Assembly (NCBI GenBank): GCA_964017195.1
Contig: OZ024890.1
Span: 16,849,201 to 16,913,200, forward strand
DNA: 64,000 nt
Origin: Siderastrea radians
Taxonomy: Eukaryota; Cnidaria; Anthozoa; Scleractinia; Rhizangiidae
Direction of reading: 5' to 3'
Shown here: positions 52,746-64,000 of the stretch, one piece after another
How positions within the stretch are numbered: the first letter of the stretch is position 1
Layout of the letters: the number at the start of each line of letters is the position of its first letter
Program-made: the position numbers and the translations under genes
Notes under the pieces: model-generated
Databases searched by the model: none
What the model saw: the letters and a program-made list of their open reading frames with translations, nothing else
What the model was told of the DNA's origin: nothing

Positions 52746-53970
52746 GTAGCCTTTTTATATTAGCTATGAACACGGATCGCTCCAACAGTTTTAAAATAAT
52801 GATTCTGTCTTGACAGCGTTACCAGGAAAAATCTTCTTAAACCACAGCAATCGCTTTTGAGTCCTACAAAGGACTCTATTGCAAGCTCAGCAAGGAAAGT
52901 ATCTTAAAACGGATACCATGAATACATCTATGGTCTTGTTTTAGGTTACGTTTCCTGGCATATGGTTACAAGTCGTGAGAACTGTAAGATTTTGTATTTG
53001 CTGGCATGGGACAGAGCGAAAAGGAGGCTAGCCAAAATCGGAGATGCCCCCAACATTCACACCGGCTTGCGTTCTTCTTTGCTGTAATTATTTTATGCTT
53101 CGCGATGTTATCGCTTTTCTGATTTAATGAAAAGCCAGCGTGTTGCTGTTTTTATTGTCATGCCGTTTGGGGCTCCCCCGGTTCTTTTGAAACACCTTCG
53201 ATTCAGCTTACGTACCACGTAAAAACATTTTAAGAATTTGCCCTACGTTCCAATTTCTTTGAAGTGCTGCGCATAAATTTTAAGGTTTGCGGTTCCTCGT
53301 GGAGTTTTATTAACGAAGGGAAAAAATACAGGAAACTTTTGTAGTTTCCTGTTTAGCCTGTTGCGGACTATGAAACAGAAAAAAAAAACGTTTTATGAAG
53401 TTGTAGACAATCTCAGTCCTTTCTCTTTGATAACGGAAAATCAGGGGTCAGGGGTTCCAAGCTCTGAACTTTGGCTGAGACGATTTTCTCATGTTAAGAA
53501 AAATATCGGACCGTTGGAATCAAAAAGTGCGGTATGGAGATCTATAAGAATTGCCCTGCATTTACCTTCACCATGAAAACTTGACTTGACTAGTGTTACC
53601 TACGCTTCAACAATGGCTAGGAGTGAATGAGCGGTCAATACCTGCTAGCTGAAAAGCGGTATCTTCCAAGGAGGATCTCTATCGCCAACTTTTTTTACCT
53701 TGGCACAAGGGCATTGCTGGAGTAGACTGATGCATGCATAACGGAAAAATCGTACATCCTATGGTACAATTCTATTTTTGCAATAGCTGAATTTATTCTG
53801 TTCCGCTGATCGGCGTTTGGTTATTGTCCAGAGAGGCTCGTTCGCGCCCACTTCTCAGATTTCTATTCACTTTAATTTGCAAATGTTTTGGTCAAAAATG
53901 GCATTTTACAAGTGCGGACTCCGTTTTAAATTTCTACCAAATTTTTTCAAAGCTTTCCAATTCTCAAGCA
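52746..53970. other. Intergenic, no supported gene
   Basis: Contains an open frame at 53361-53576 without domain features. Nothing else recognised. Confidence 0.45.
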
Positions 53971-53974
53971 GGTA

Positions 53975-54144
53975 GCAGGGACGGCGCAGTGGTGAGATCA
54001 CTCGCCTCCCAGCAATGTGGCCTGGGTTCGATTCCCGGGACTCGGCGTCATATGTCGGTTGAGTTTGTTCTTGGTTCTCGCCTTTGCTCCGAGAGGTTTT
54101 TCTCCGGGTACTTCGGTTTTCCCCTCTCCTCAAAAAAAAAAAAA
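53975..54144 (+). mobile_element. tRNA-derived SINE with poly(A) tail
   Basis: The head GGGACGGCGCAGTGGTGAG (box A-like) and GGGTTCGATTCCCGGG (box B at 54024-54038) form a tRNA-like Pol III promoter. A conserved body (GCTCCGAGAGGTTTTTCTCC) and 13 A (54132-54144) follow. It is not a functional tRNA gene because the remaining cloverleaf is not kept. Confidence 0.85.
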
Positions 54145-54357
54145 TTCTAAATTCCAATTCCGATTTGGACACTCCTAGTATAGCGCAAACCTTCTTTAGT
54201 AGTACTTCATTCAAGATTTAAGATTCAAAAGAGCCGTCGGCCTGCCACGGAGCTCGGCGAATTTTTTTTAAAGGGCAAAAACATTTTACGGTACACTTGT
54301 GATTATATACAACTTCCCCTTAACGGGCCAGTCGCAGTGCCTCTTATGATTTAATAA

Positions 54358-54579
54358 TCAGCAGCTTTTACCTTGTCCGCAAGTGAGCTCAATCTCTCTG
54401 GCTATTTCATCGAGTAGTATTCTTGCCTCTTCTTGTTTTTTCTTAACCTCATCGTTACGGTTGCTAATCGCATAGGTGACTTTCTTTTCCTCAGGGCGGC
54501 AAACTGCAATCATATGTATAGCCAACATTGTAAGAAACATTACAAGTATTGCTATCCTTACTATCCTTATGCGAGCCAT
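54358..54579 (-). CDS. Small secreted or type-II membrane protein, 73 residues
   Basis: An ATG at 54579 gives a basic start (MARIRIVRIAI), a hydrophobic segment to about residue 26 (LVMFLTMLAIHMIAVC), a charged helical stretch (RPEEKKVTY ... KKKQEEARILLDEIAREI) and a C-terminus with two Cys (LTCGQGKSC). The layout fits a signal peptide followed by a short mature peptide with three Cys. No family recognised. Fifteen extra in-frame codons upstream start at 54624, but the 54579 start gives the better leader. Confidence 0.45.
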   Translation of the reverse strand: MARIRIVRIAILVMFLTMLAIHMIAVCRPEEKKVTYAISNRNDEVKKKQEEARILLDEIAREIELTCGQGKSC

Positions 54580-55395
54580 GTTAAGCTGCCACCGTTCCCA
54601 AAATGTCCAAATTTTCTTAATCAAATGACCATAGTAATGACGCTGATAAGCGAATACATCTCTTTACCAAACCACACTGCCACTTGCTGCTAGTGTGAAT
54701 TCACCTTACATTAATAGACATATTCGCCGAAAAAAATGTTTTGAAAAGTTAAAAATACTGAACATTTTCGATCTTGATGACCGAAAACGTTAAGTATTTT
54801 TAACGTTTGAAAACCTTTTTGCATAAATTATTTTTAACATCTTGTTTCTTCCACGACCCAAGATATCATTCAAGATATCAACCTAAGATATCATTCAATA
54901 GAACCTATTCAATTCGCGGACAAAATATTGGACGTATTGTTCTCTAGTATTTCAGCGGGATAGCAACATTAATTAATTTTCTCCTAACTGCAGGGTTTCG
55001 AGGAAGAATTATCTCAAGAGTTTTAGAAGTATTTTGTCTGTCTTGGGCCACACTTTTGAGAAGAGACGCTATCGAAAAGGACTGTTCGGAAGCCACCAAC
55101 AATAAGAAAATTAATAAATTAATAGATGACGAGGATAAGAGAGGAATGGAGTTAATTCCGTTCAATAAGTTGCTACCAAAACCTGTAATGAACTCTCGCG
55201 ATCGCTCGACAGGGAAATATCTCTTGGACTGTTGATGTTTTGAACAGCAGTTGGCGCAACATTATGAAAGCAAGAATCGCAATCAACAGGAATTAAAATA
55301 AAATTTAAAAAAAAGGATTTTTTTTAAATGACTCGAACTTGACTCGTGACTCGCACATGACTCGTGCTACGAGTAAACTCGATTCGTTAAATTAC
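54580..55395. other. Intergenic or intron, minus-strand frame at 54944-55165
   Basis: A short minus-strand frame (MNGINSIPLLSSSSINLLIF...) has a hydrophobic core and no Cys. A CTTCCGAACAG acceptor-like site at about 55080 could open an exon for the leader at 55480, but this is weak. Confidence 0.3.
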
Positions 55396-55480
55396 CTTCG
55401 GGCTTTACATCACGCTCTGCCAACATCGCCACTGGAAACATGATGAGGATGAGACGGAACACTGTTTCTGTGACAGCCAT
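55396..55480 (-). CDS. Candidate signal-peptide exon, phase 1
   Basis: An ATG at 55480 encodes MAVTETVFRLILIMFPVAML then AERDVKPE, and the exon ends with one base before GTAATT. The leader fits a secreted protein with cleavage near MLA. The phase-1 end matches the phase used by extracellular-domain genes elsewhere in this window. The next exon is not identified with confidence. Confidence 0.45.
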
Positions 55481-55859
55481 CTTTTGATTCTGTCAGTAAT
55501 AAAAGGTAGTTAGTTTTGAAATTATTACATAAGGGGGGATTTCCTTTTGTCATCGTGCAAATTGTAACTCTGCATAGTGAAACAAAGAAGTTACTGAAAC
55601 AGCGTAAAAGCAACCGCCTTCTCGAATGCTTACATAAAATGTAGTACATCAAGGCAATCAACCACGTTTATTCCCGAAAATTCCTACACAAACCGATTTC
55701 ACAGTTTTCTTTTGTTTTTATAATTATTCTTAAAATATGCAGAAATGATATGACAGCCTGATATGACAGTTTGTGAAGAAAAGTTCAGCTCGCCTAGCTA
55801 GCCACGTTTCTGCCATTAGCTTATGCAGTCGAGAACGACTTCACTCAATTAGATTAGTA

Positions 55860-56045
55860 AATCATACTCATCTTTCTGAGTAAAAACTGTTTTACTCAAT
55901 ATAATGAGTAACCTCAGATGTAGTCAGATATTTGAGTTAACCTTTTACTCTGTATTTTGAGTAGCCTTTACGCAACTATTTGATTAAAAATGAATTTAAC
56001 TCAATCATTTGAGTAACCGTTACTCAAACCAGTGTACTCAGAAGT
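55860..56045. repeat. TGAGTAA/TTACTCA word cluster
   Basis: About a dozen copies of TGAGT or ACTCA in 180 bp (for example TTTCTGAGTAAAA, TTTTACTCAATATAATGAGT), mostly as face-to-face pairs. Resembles AP-1-like half sites, but the palindromic pairing looks more like a decayed foldback repeat. Confidence 0.4.
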
Positions 56046-56690
56046 CCCCAGAATCTACTCCACCCTTTAGAATGTGAGGATGGCCAAGACATTGAAACGA
56101 CACCAGATGGGGAACAGTTTAAAACGTGAGGAAGACACTTCACTCTCATTACACCCCACTCGCGCAGCAGCAAATCAAGCAAGGAAACACTTGCAGAAAC
56201 TCTTCTCTTCTGAAATAGGAACTCAGATTCTCACGAACTTAATTTTTCAACGAGAAGGCCTGGCACTAGAAGCTAAAAGGTCTGGTCACCTTTTTTCGAA
56301 TATACGTGTGAAAACGTGGAATTATGTACTTGATTGATAGTTATTTTGGTATTCTCAGCGACATAAGTGCTGTTTTCTTTATTTACTGTGCTAGAAACGT
56401 TCTTTTGGTTCCCTATTCTTCTAGGTTACATTTATTTGCATCATGCGCATGTCTGTCTGTTTGGCAAGTGAGTTTTCTTTTTACTGTTAAGGGATAAAAC
56501 AGCACATACCAGAAATTCTTGTGGTACAGACATGGTTACGCGTAACACTCATGTCGCGACCGACATGGGATGTAACCTCAATACGGTTCGCGTCACATGA
56601 CACCTGTCACGTGGACACGAGCGTAAAAATGACGCATATCATGATGAACATGTTCTTGTGTAAAGAACATACTGATCGATTAGTCGCCCC
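56046..56690. other. Intergenic, frame at 56074-56337 unassigned
   Basis: A plus-strand frame of 87 codons (MRMAKTLKRHQMGNSLKREE...) is rich in Lys, Arg and Leu, without motif or splice support. Otherwise nothing recognised. Confidence 0.35.
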
Positions 56691-56695
56691 ATGTA

Positions 56696-56825
56696 ACAGA
56701 ATCCGGAATCCACGAAATTTTTGCTGTTGGAATCCGGAATCCAGTGGACTCAGGAATCCAAAATCCACATGGATATGGAATCTGGATTTATGATCCAATA
56801 GAGTTTGGAATCCGGAATCCACTTG
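56696..56825. repeat. GGAATCC/GGATTCC repeat patch
   Basis: AGAATCCGGAATCCACG, GGAATCCGGAATCCAGTGG and GGAATCCGGAATCCACTTG separated by AATCCACATGGAT. A short, partly palindromic repeat, possibly a MITE remnant. Confidence 0.5.
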
Positions 56826-59800
56826 TGAATCGATCTTAAAACCGTTTGCTAAAAAAAAAGACAAACACCGACAACAAACGAATGAAATGGAGTAGAAAGA
56901 CCATAAACGCCATATGTCACGCTTTTGCAAAATGTCATGCATTTTATCCTTTCGGGCATAGTTAATAAAAGAATCTGGTTATGAAGCTCAGCAAAGTCTT
57001 TTGTCTTATGTTTTTGTTACCGTTTTTAGCCTTGACCGTGCACAAACAACAGTAGGTTTGAATTTTGCATGAGCAAATAACCAATAAAAATGTCACTGTT
57101 AAGTTATTCAGCCATAGTGTGCGTACGTAAAACAAAAGATTGTGCACGGTCGTAGAACTTTCAACATAAATTGCAGCACCTTTGTTTTGGCCTTTGAAGC
57201 TTGCAAGGTTTCATAACCAGTCCCTCGAGTATCTATGTTTAAGGATAATATTAAGAAACTGGCAGGTCAAACACTAGTCTTTTAATTTCTCAGTCTTGCA
57301 TAACGTTTCAAAAGTAATTGATCGAAAAGATGTGTGTAAAAAACAGTTCAATCTACATGGTCTTATGCATTTAAAGACTTCAGCCGATTTGTTATTACGG
57401 AAGATACATGACAATGATTTCACAAATCATTTTGAAACAGCAGTAGACTGTAACAAATTTCTGCGGAAAACGCTTTCGCTTTATAATCCCAAGTGACCTT
57501 TCTTCTACGTTGTTGAATAGTGATGAGTTGTGGAACATAAATGACAGCTAATAAGCTGTCATATTAACGATAACAACAACATTGACACTCGGTCTTTGTT
57601 GCGAAATAATATATAAACCGTAGCTTAAACATATTCACGCTTAACAGAAACTAGGTTTTACCCTGGTACATAACTTGAGGTTCAGAGGTTACCATGAAAG
57701 TTCAACTCCCAGTTTCAGGGTTTTTAAAGTTATTATATTTCATTCATATGCGGCAAAATGAAAATTTTGAAGATCAGCTGGATAGTAGCTCGAAAGGTTG
57801 GAGTCCACGTCCAGCTTAATTTTAAAACATTGCTGGTAAAATTCTAGAAATGGGTTTACTGAAATACACGTTTGATAAGAAAATATCAGTCACGAATGAA
57901 TGCATTGCAGTGCAGATCTAGAGAGAAGAATTTCTCTCATATTCAGAATTTTGCTGCCCATCAAAAAATACGAATTATAAATGGCCAGACTTTTTCTGAC
58001 ATATTTAATTTCTTGTCTTTGACGTTGGATAAAACATAATTTTAAAACAGAGCAGAGAAGTTGGCATTTTTATTTTTTTCTTTATAAAAAGGAGACAAAA
58101 GGCTAACTAGCGTATTCTTTTTAAGGAAGAAGAAAGCGAACAAATTTTAAAGTAGTCTGCTCTTAATAAAAGGCGACAGCGTTGTTTTGGTAGAGCAATA
58201 CCTCCTGTATTGTAGATAATTGATTGCAGTTTTGTTTTGTAAATTTTAGAAACGTTTTTGTGCCCTTTGAATATCGTCTGAACTTAGGGAGACATCACTC
58301 GAATTGTCGTTTTGAGTTCCTCTTCAAAAAGGCCCCATCTTAGATGTTTGCAGCTTACAGCTAATTCGCCTTTAAAAGTACCAAGTCGTGCTTTTGGTGA
58401 ACTGGATCCTTTTTATTAAGCTAACTTACCAAATGGCATGTCAGGTGTTAGCCTTTTCTTAGACTTCCACTACGTTTTAAAATAATTGACCGAAAAAGTG
58501 TGCATAGCAAATTTTCTTTGTCTTATGCTAAATTCTAACTAATTTTTGGATTCCATTCAATTTTCTATTTTACCTTTAGTAATTCTCACTGAAGGTACAT
58601 TGTAAATAATTTTTCACCGATGATTTTTTAAACAACAATTGACTGATAAAATTTCTCCTGAGAAAGCTTCCGCTTAAGCCAAAGTTCAGTTTCCGGCTTA
58701 CGATCAGGTATGCACGCAGCTCTTCTCGCTAGTATTTAAGCCACCTAAATGTAAAACTAAGCAATAATAACCACATATGACATTAGGCACGGCGCCCAAC
58801 ATTCGCTTTTTCCCCGTTAGTCGAACAGCTTGTTTGAGGTCTCTTTCTTTTCAAGCAAAAACTGTTTCACTGAACTAAACATTTGAAAACTAAACTACTT
58901 GCAATAACTTCAAAGCAATATTTTTGGGAAACATGACATTAGATAGCCACCAAAAAAAGGCTAGTGAGGAACATTCGATCCGAGAAGAAAAAACATATTT
59001 CACTTCAGAATTTATTACGCTTCCACAGGGCCTATCGGGCAACGAAAATATTTTAGCCAAATACTTCAAATGTTATTTTCTATTTTCTTAGATTGTTTCA
59101 GAGTTCTTTAGACGCATATTTGTGTCAGCTAACACAGGTTGATCTGTTCGGAAGTTTTAGCTGAATTTTGAGGCCGCAGAAAATTTTAGGAAACAGAATC
59201 CTATCCGCCGAATTTCCGAGCTGCTGATAGCTCACCGAAAATGCTAGCTGATCTTATTTTACAGTCTAACGATACATTTGCCCCTCCAAATACAATAGAA
59301 ATTAATCAGTGCCCTCGCTACGAAGGTCTGAGGTGGTGTTTCGCCAAAGAAATCCCTAGTTTTCACTGCAATTAAATCCGAATATCCCAGGCAATTTAGG
59401 TCTCACCGAACAGATATTTCCCGAAAAGAACCGTTGGGTGCCCCTGTTAAATTAGTACTGAACTGGATCAAAAGGAGAAAAAACCTTATTCGGGACTTTA
59501 GCATACTTCTTTTGTTTGCGATTGTATTTCTTTACATAACTTACCTCAATGGCAATAGCTTTGCAGTGGCTCGCGATCAAACGAGGGAACATTAACCATC
59601 TGCATCAATTAACGATGAGTTGCGAAAAATAATTGACAGCCCAATAACTATAATATCAACGATTGAAAAACACACATTTAACAATCGAGCATATTCAAAC
59701 CTTTTTGCACTGCTGATAACAAGCAAACCGAGTGTTTCAATACATCGGTTACTGCAGGGTTTAGGGGGTTGTCGATGAAAAATAAATTCCGAGTTTCAGA

Positions 59801-60990
59801 CGTTTTGTAAATCATCTACACGTAATTTTTTTTTATGTTTTAAATGAAAATTTTTAAGGACTGCCAATTAGTGGCTCAAAGGTTGTAGTCCACGCACAGT
59901 TCCATTTAACAAAACTTGCTGCTAATATAGGATGCAGCTTAATTGAAATAGCTATCAAACGCTCGTTTTTCGTATAATGTTTCCGCTGCAATGTTTAAGC
60001 CTGTTTAAAATTTTTACAATGGCAATGTGAAATGCAAATTTTATAGGATCATAGAAGGACATGTATAGCTAAAGATGGCATGTCCCGTTCCGTCTACTGT
60101 TTATAATTCCGCTTCTGAGCCAGGTGGTTGGAGTCAATTTTGTAAATTGGCCCTGGAACAAAACATCACCATGCTAATTATCAAACATGGGCTTTTGATT
60201 AACCTCAGTCAGATCTAGTTTTCTGCATGGAGCAAAAAGCAAAAACCGTTATTTTCTATTTACCAAGATCCTAGATCGTGATCTAGATCTGAACAGTTCT
60301 GGAAGAGTCTCTTATTTCTTTTCCACCACGCCAGCTTGACTGCCTATAAACTGCTAATGCTTTCTTCGACGTCACCACAGGAGAAAAGACTATCAAACGG
60401 CTAACAACCCACGAAAAGAAAAAAAAACAAGATAAGAACGAAAAACAACTGGACTGACAAGAAAAAGGCGAAAGGTTGGTCTAGTTATCAAATTTTTGAA
60501 CTGTACGCATACTAGAAATCAATTTGGCAAAAAAACGTTGGGATGGAAGGGAACTTTTAATTAGTTTCTAGGCTGCAAGCGATGTTTTAGAAGACCGATT
60601 GGACTGGAGTTTGAGAAAAAGGTTCCACAATATGGTATTTAATTTACAGTTAAAAGTGGCATTATTCGGCTAAAACTGGGGGCCGTCGAAGAGTTAGCTA
60701 AGAAACATACATGCTTGCAAATTAATTATTAACATTCGTGAAAGACACAATTAATTAACGCAAACTTTTTGTCTCATCAACTTTCTGTTCAAACACAATC
60801 GGTTAGCGAAATTCGCGTGCATCTGATTCATAAAAAAGGCTGTAAAAAAGCCAAGTGCATTATTGAGAGTGACCCAAAAATGATTTTCAACATAAAAGAA
60901 AACGGACGGCTAAGCTGATGTATGAGCAAAAACAAGTAAAGCGCCTGGTTTGCGGTAAGGTGGTAGGTTGCAATTGACAGGTGGCAAAAA
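56826..60990. other. Long AT-rich intergenic stretch, no gene
   Basis: About 4.2 kb without any supported coding frame, repeat array or splice-bounded exon. Three faintly similar segments share the word GGTTGGAGTC or AGGTTGTAGTCCAC and the neighbouring text (57798, 59880, 60126), so some of it may be an old low-copy repeat. Confidence 0.45.
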
Positions 60991-61004
60991 ATTTTCATAT
61001 CCCG

Positions 61005-61990
61005 GCTAAAAGATGGCTTCCATATGATCAGCTGCGATCTTTGTGATCGCTACGATCGCTACAAAAAAGTTGAGCGATCGTTACGACTTTGATCGCTTAG
61101 ACTTGGTACCCACTAGGGACATACCGATCGTAAACATATTATCACAATCATAGCTACTAAACATAAGCTTCTTATGATCTAGTGGGAACAGGTATCTTCA
61201 GGGCGACATAATCATAACCAAAGAGACAATCATAATCATAAGAGAATGATCGATCATTTTCTTATGATTATGTTTATGTTTTTAGGCATGAATGAATATG
61301 TTTTTTAGGCGTGCCCACTCGTTATGTCGCTAGTGGGTACCAAGCCTAAGCAGTTTCCATACGGATCGCTGCATCGCTGAGAACATAACAAAAAAGACCG
61401 GAATAAGGGCCTCGATAAAATTATAAACGACAGTCTCGTTCGAACCATTTCGCAAATTCGACACGGCGGAAGTCAATCGCAGCTTCAAGCTCGAAGCTTT
61501 TTATTTTATTGCCTTCGCTCTAACAGAACCAGATAACACTGTTTTCTGAACTCTTTCTCGCAAATCTACCGTACGCTGTTCATGTATCTTTTACATTCTC
61601 GTTGCATTCTCCTTTTTCGCCAATTGCTTTCCACCAATATACTTTCAGGTATTTATTTTTGTAATATCTCGAAAACATGTTGTATAAGCAGTGTTACCGC
61701 TGAACTTCTTCCATAAAACCTGCCACGCTGTTTGCTGGCACCTTGGAAGGAGTGTAGGACGCACTGCATTCTGCTGTGTTTCAGGGTTGCTGCACATGCT
61801 ACGATCGCTAAAGAGGTTTCCATATGATCGCAACGATTGCTATTGGATCACTACGGTGGCTGAGATGTAACTAAAGTCTATCTCAGTGATCGTTGTCGTA
61901 ACGATCGATGATGAATGGCTTCCATACGATCGCAAAGATCACTGGTCTTTTCCCATTTTTTTTTGGCTTTTTCAACGAACGCAGCAATCG
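61005..61990. repeat. GATCGCAACGAT foldback repeat region
   Basis: Words TTCCATATGATCGCAACGAT, GATCGCTACGATCGCT and TTCCATACGATCGC recur on both strands at 61015-61090, 61355-61380 and 61800-61940, consistent with one or more palindromic MITEs of the same family. The 61101-61345 element has inserted inside. Confidence 0.5.
61101..61345. mobile_element. Foldback MITE with 21-bp terminal inverted repeats
   Basis: CTTGGTACCCACTAGGGACA (61102) and the reverse complement of ATGTCGCTAGTGGGTACCAA (61324-61344) match at 20 of 21 positions. The interior is itself a palindrome around AATGATCGATCATT. The borders read TTAGA and CCTAA; a perfect duplication is not clear. Confidence 0.65.
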
Positions 61991-62095
61991 TAGCGATAGA
62001 AACCAGCTTCTAACAGATGCTTGTATTTGAAATCATCAAATATTTTATATTTCGTATCCATTTTTTGTATTCTCAGCTCCATTATCGGTGACATA

Positions 62096-62153
62096 ATGGA
62101 CAAAATTCTTTCTCTCACTACACTTCATTTGGTAATGACAGTGTCTAAAGCCG
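62096..62153 (+). CDS. Candidate first exon (signal peptide) of the C-type lectin gene
   Basis: The ATG at 62096 begins 19 codons, MDKILSLTTLHLVMTVSKA, plus one base, then GTAAGT. The leader is hydrophobic and short, and the phase-1 donor fits the lectin exon at 63756, which needs one upstream base. The spliced product would start the mature protein at about DLNCPEDW. A competing first exon is at 63106-63340. Confidence 0.5.
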
Positions 62154-62864
62154 GTAAGTAATTTTAATTTAATGCCATGAACTCAAGCCTAGTGAATACA
62201 TATGTTTCCTGATGTTAGAGCCATAATTACTATGACTATGCACTTATTGACTGACTGGGAGAGCCGAACAGGAAAAGTTTTGGCTCGAAGTCATGGGGTA
62301 CGGACGAGCGCAGCGAGGTCCATATGCCATGGACGAAAGTATCCTATCGCACCGCAATTAAGTTATTAAGAATTGCAGGAACATTGTAATTTTACAACCG
62401 GACAAGGGAAATGGCTTAGTAATTTTACAGAGAATAGCGAATGATAGAGGTATTTTCAACGTTTTTAGAACATTCTTTTGAACGCTTGATGAACATTGAG
62501 ACGCGCGCGCTAGTGAACGGGTGAAATGTGCGGGGACCGGAGGGCTTTTTCCGAACTGGCTCGCGCCAACCCGTCCAGCCCTACACGCGCCAGATGGCAT
62601 TTCTATAGAATTGCGTGATCTGGGCCGTACGAGGATATAATAATTAGCTTTAATAATTAGATGGTTTGGTTTTGCCTGTGTTTATTTTTTTACTGATGTT
62701 TCGTTCAAAAGAAAAATGCACCTATCAATATCTTGCCAGCCTTTATAAAAAATACTTTTACAAAAACGTATTATTTTTCAGTTGTATTTCGCACAATAAC
62801 TAATTTTCACAATAACTAATTTTCGCCCACATATTTTTGCCCACCGCATATTGTTCCAGTTACC

Positions 62865-63696
62865 GTGTGGCATGAAATTTTCGCGGGATATTATTTTCGC
62901 GAATTTTCCATCGATCCGCGAAAATGAGATCCCGCGAAAATGAACTCCAGCTAAAAACTAATCTGCGAAAATTTATACTACTATATAAAATTTAATTTTC
63001 TGTCAAAACAAGCAAAAAGAACGTCAAAGGAGCCGAAGCCCTGCCCTTGAGCAGGACAACACGCTTGTTCAATGCATTCCAGGGCAAGGTTGACTCAAGA
63101 TAACAATGCTCTTCTGGTTAACCATCGTGCTGTTCTTCGAAAATACTAAATTAGCATTTATGCTCGTTCTTTTTTACACATATTTTTATAATTTACCATC
63201 TGACAATGGTGCGCATTTGCTAATGCAAAGAACGATGATAAAAGAAAGCACGCACCAAAGTTCAACCATTGTTTTAATATTGAACTTTGAGCACATGCTG
63301 GGTGTGAGATCTGAAGAGTTTGCACGGACAACAGACAGCGGTAAGTAATGAAGTAATGCAAATGGTACGCGCTTTGTCTGCACAGACATTTTCGACCGAT
63401 ATTTCCAAAATTTTTTTTGTTGATTGAAAATGCGCAAGACCTCTTTTTAAGACAGTTGTGTGTCTTGTCTCATGGCTCATGACTGCACAATTTCTGCCCT
63501 GGTATCGAAAAAAGATTGCCCATGCCGCTTTCGACTAGCGACCCGGGAGTCTCATTCGGCAACTCGCGGAGGTGTCTGCTTTTCGTCGGACGAGTACTAG
63601 TTGACAGACGCAAAAATTTGTTCCCAGTAGCAATCTTAATTTGCGAAAAATCAGCAATCCGCGAAATCAGACTCCAGCAAAAATTTCATGCCACAC
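62865..63696. mobile_element. Segment bounded by GTGTGGCATGAAATTT inverted repeats
   Basis: 62865-62884 (GTGTGGCATGAAATTTTCGC) and 63677-63696 are inverted copies (19 of 20). Inside both ends are CGCGAAAAT-type words (62880-62970, 63640-63670). It lies in the intron between 62153 and 63756 and includes the alternative exon 63106-63340. Confidence 0.55.
63106..63340 (+). CDS. Alternative first exon of the C-type lectin gene
   Basis: An ATG at 63106 opens a frame with a hydrophobic start (MLFWLTIVLFF, then MLVLFYTYFYN) and polar sequence, ending RTTDS plus one base before the strong donor GTAAGT at 63341, again phase 1. Joined to 63756 it would place about 50 residues before the lectin domain, which could suit a membrane anchor. 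As it lies within an inverted-repeat-bounded segment, it may be exonised mobile DNA. Confidence 0.4.
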
Positions 63697-63755
63697 AGAC
63701 TTCCCAACGTTGAAAAAGAAGCAATGATTTATTTACCTTTTTCCCACTTATCTAG

Positions 63756-64000
63756 ATTTAAATTGCCCTGAAGACTGGCAAGAGTTTAGTAACTCTTGCT
63801 ACAAGGCCATGGACGGATACCGACACTCAAGAAGATTTGACTGGTTGAAAGCTCAACGTGTGTGTTTGGGACTTGGAGCAGATCTCGTAAGCATAGAAAA
63901 TGCAAAAGAAATGAAATATGTTAGTAACTTATCGTCAGCGCTGAGCAATGACGGCACTTGGATCGGGTTGGTTCAGCGGTATCACAAAGGTGGATATTTT
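63756..64000 (+). CDS. C-type lectin domain, first domain exon, truncated by window end
   Basis: The acceptor (pyrimidine tract, CTTATCTAG) ends at 63755. The exon starts with two bases of a split codon, then LNCPEDWQEFSNSCYKAMDG, a WLKAQRVC segment, LGLGADLVSIENAKEMKYV and GTWIGLVQRY. The paired Cys, the W..A...C pattern, L.SI.....E and WIGL are the classic first half of a C-type lectin-like fold. The calcium- and sugar-binding loops (EPN/QPD, WND) lie beyond the window, so ligand type cannot be judged. The frame is open to the last base. Secreted or membrane-bound recognition is inferred. Confidence 0.85.

Noticed and set aside
54024..54038. tRNA gene at the B-box sequence
   Set aside because: Only the Pol III promoter boxes remain, followed by a SINE body and poly(A); no full cloverleaf.

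Overview
This window looks like a piece of an animal genome, most likely a cnidarian and probably an anthozoan such as a stony coral (inference). Coding exons are short and bounded by GT/AG splice signals, and intergenic DNA is AT-rich. A large share of the sequence is mobile or tandemly repeated: a DIRS-type tyrosine-recombinase retrotransposon, a BEL/Pao LTR retrotransposon, Penelope-like fragments, a tRNA-derived SINE, foldback MITEs and many minisatellites. No bacterial-type operons, rRNA genes, functional tRNA genes or CRISPR arrays were seen.

Layout. 1-3.6 kb: non-coding DNA with two fields of ACCAGG-type repeats around an inverted-repeat-bounded segment. 3.6-26 kb: nested repeats. A repeat family here called unit R occurs at 3.6-4.9, 11.15-11.37, 17.9-18.6 and 25.2-25.9 kb. 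One copy is split by a 6.2-kb DIRS element (about 4909-11146), and an uninterrupted copy at 18.3 kb preserves the empty site. Arrays of a 51-bp minisatellite lie at 17.1-17.9, 18.7-20.5 and, inverted, 24.4-25.2 kb. A 74-bp minisatellite is at 14.7-15.4 kb, and a frameshifted gene for a small CxxC protein is at 13.4-13.9 kb.

26-41.2 kb: a minus-strand cluster of five exons, each encoding a fibrinogen-like module of the contactin-associated-protein (CNTNAP/neurexin-IV) type. Four are clean symmetric phase 1-1 exons. Penelope-like GIY-YIG fragments lie between them. One block (PLE piece plus fibrinogen exon, about 1.63 kb) was tandemly duplicated through an ATC microsatellite. The second copy was then split by a 3,956-bp insertion (34535-38490) carrying one intronless gene. 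That gene encodes a zinc-finger-like motif, a tyrosine-recombinase-like domain and a C-terminal Myb/SANT domain. It is the best candidate for a poorly described mobile system here, because empty and occupied sites are both present.

41.7-47.8 kb: a decayed BEL/Pao element with both LTRs and a 5-bp target duplication. 47.8-53 kb: a Penelope remnant, inverted arms of a 17-bp minisatellite, a Harbinger-like MITE with TTA duplications, and an exon of an integrase-type HTH protein. 53-56 kb: a SINE and small secreted-protein exons on the minus strand. 56-61 kb: no recognisable gene. 61-64 kb: foldback MITEs and the 5' part of a C-type lectin gene that runs off the right edge.

Host genes point to secreted recognition proteins (fibrinogen-like modules, C-type lectin). 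The rest is a record of repeated insertion and duplication. All functional calls are from reading motifs; no database search was run.
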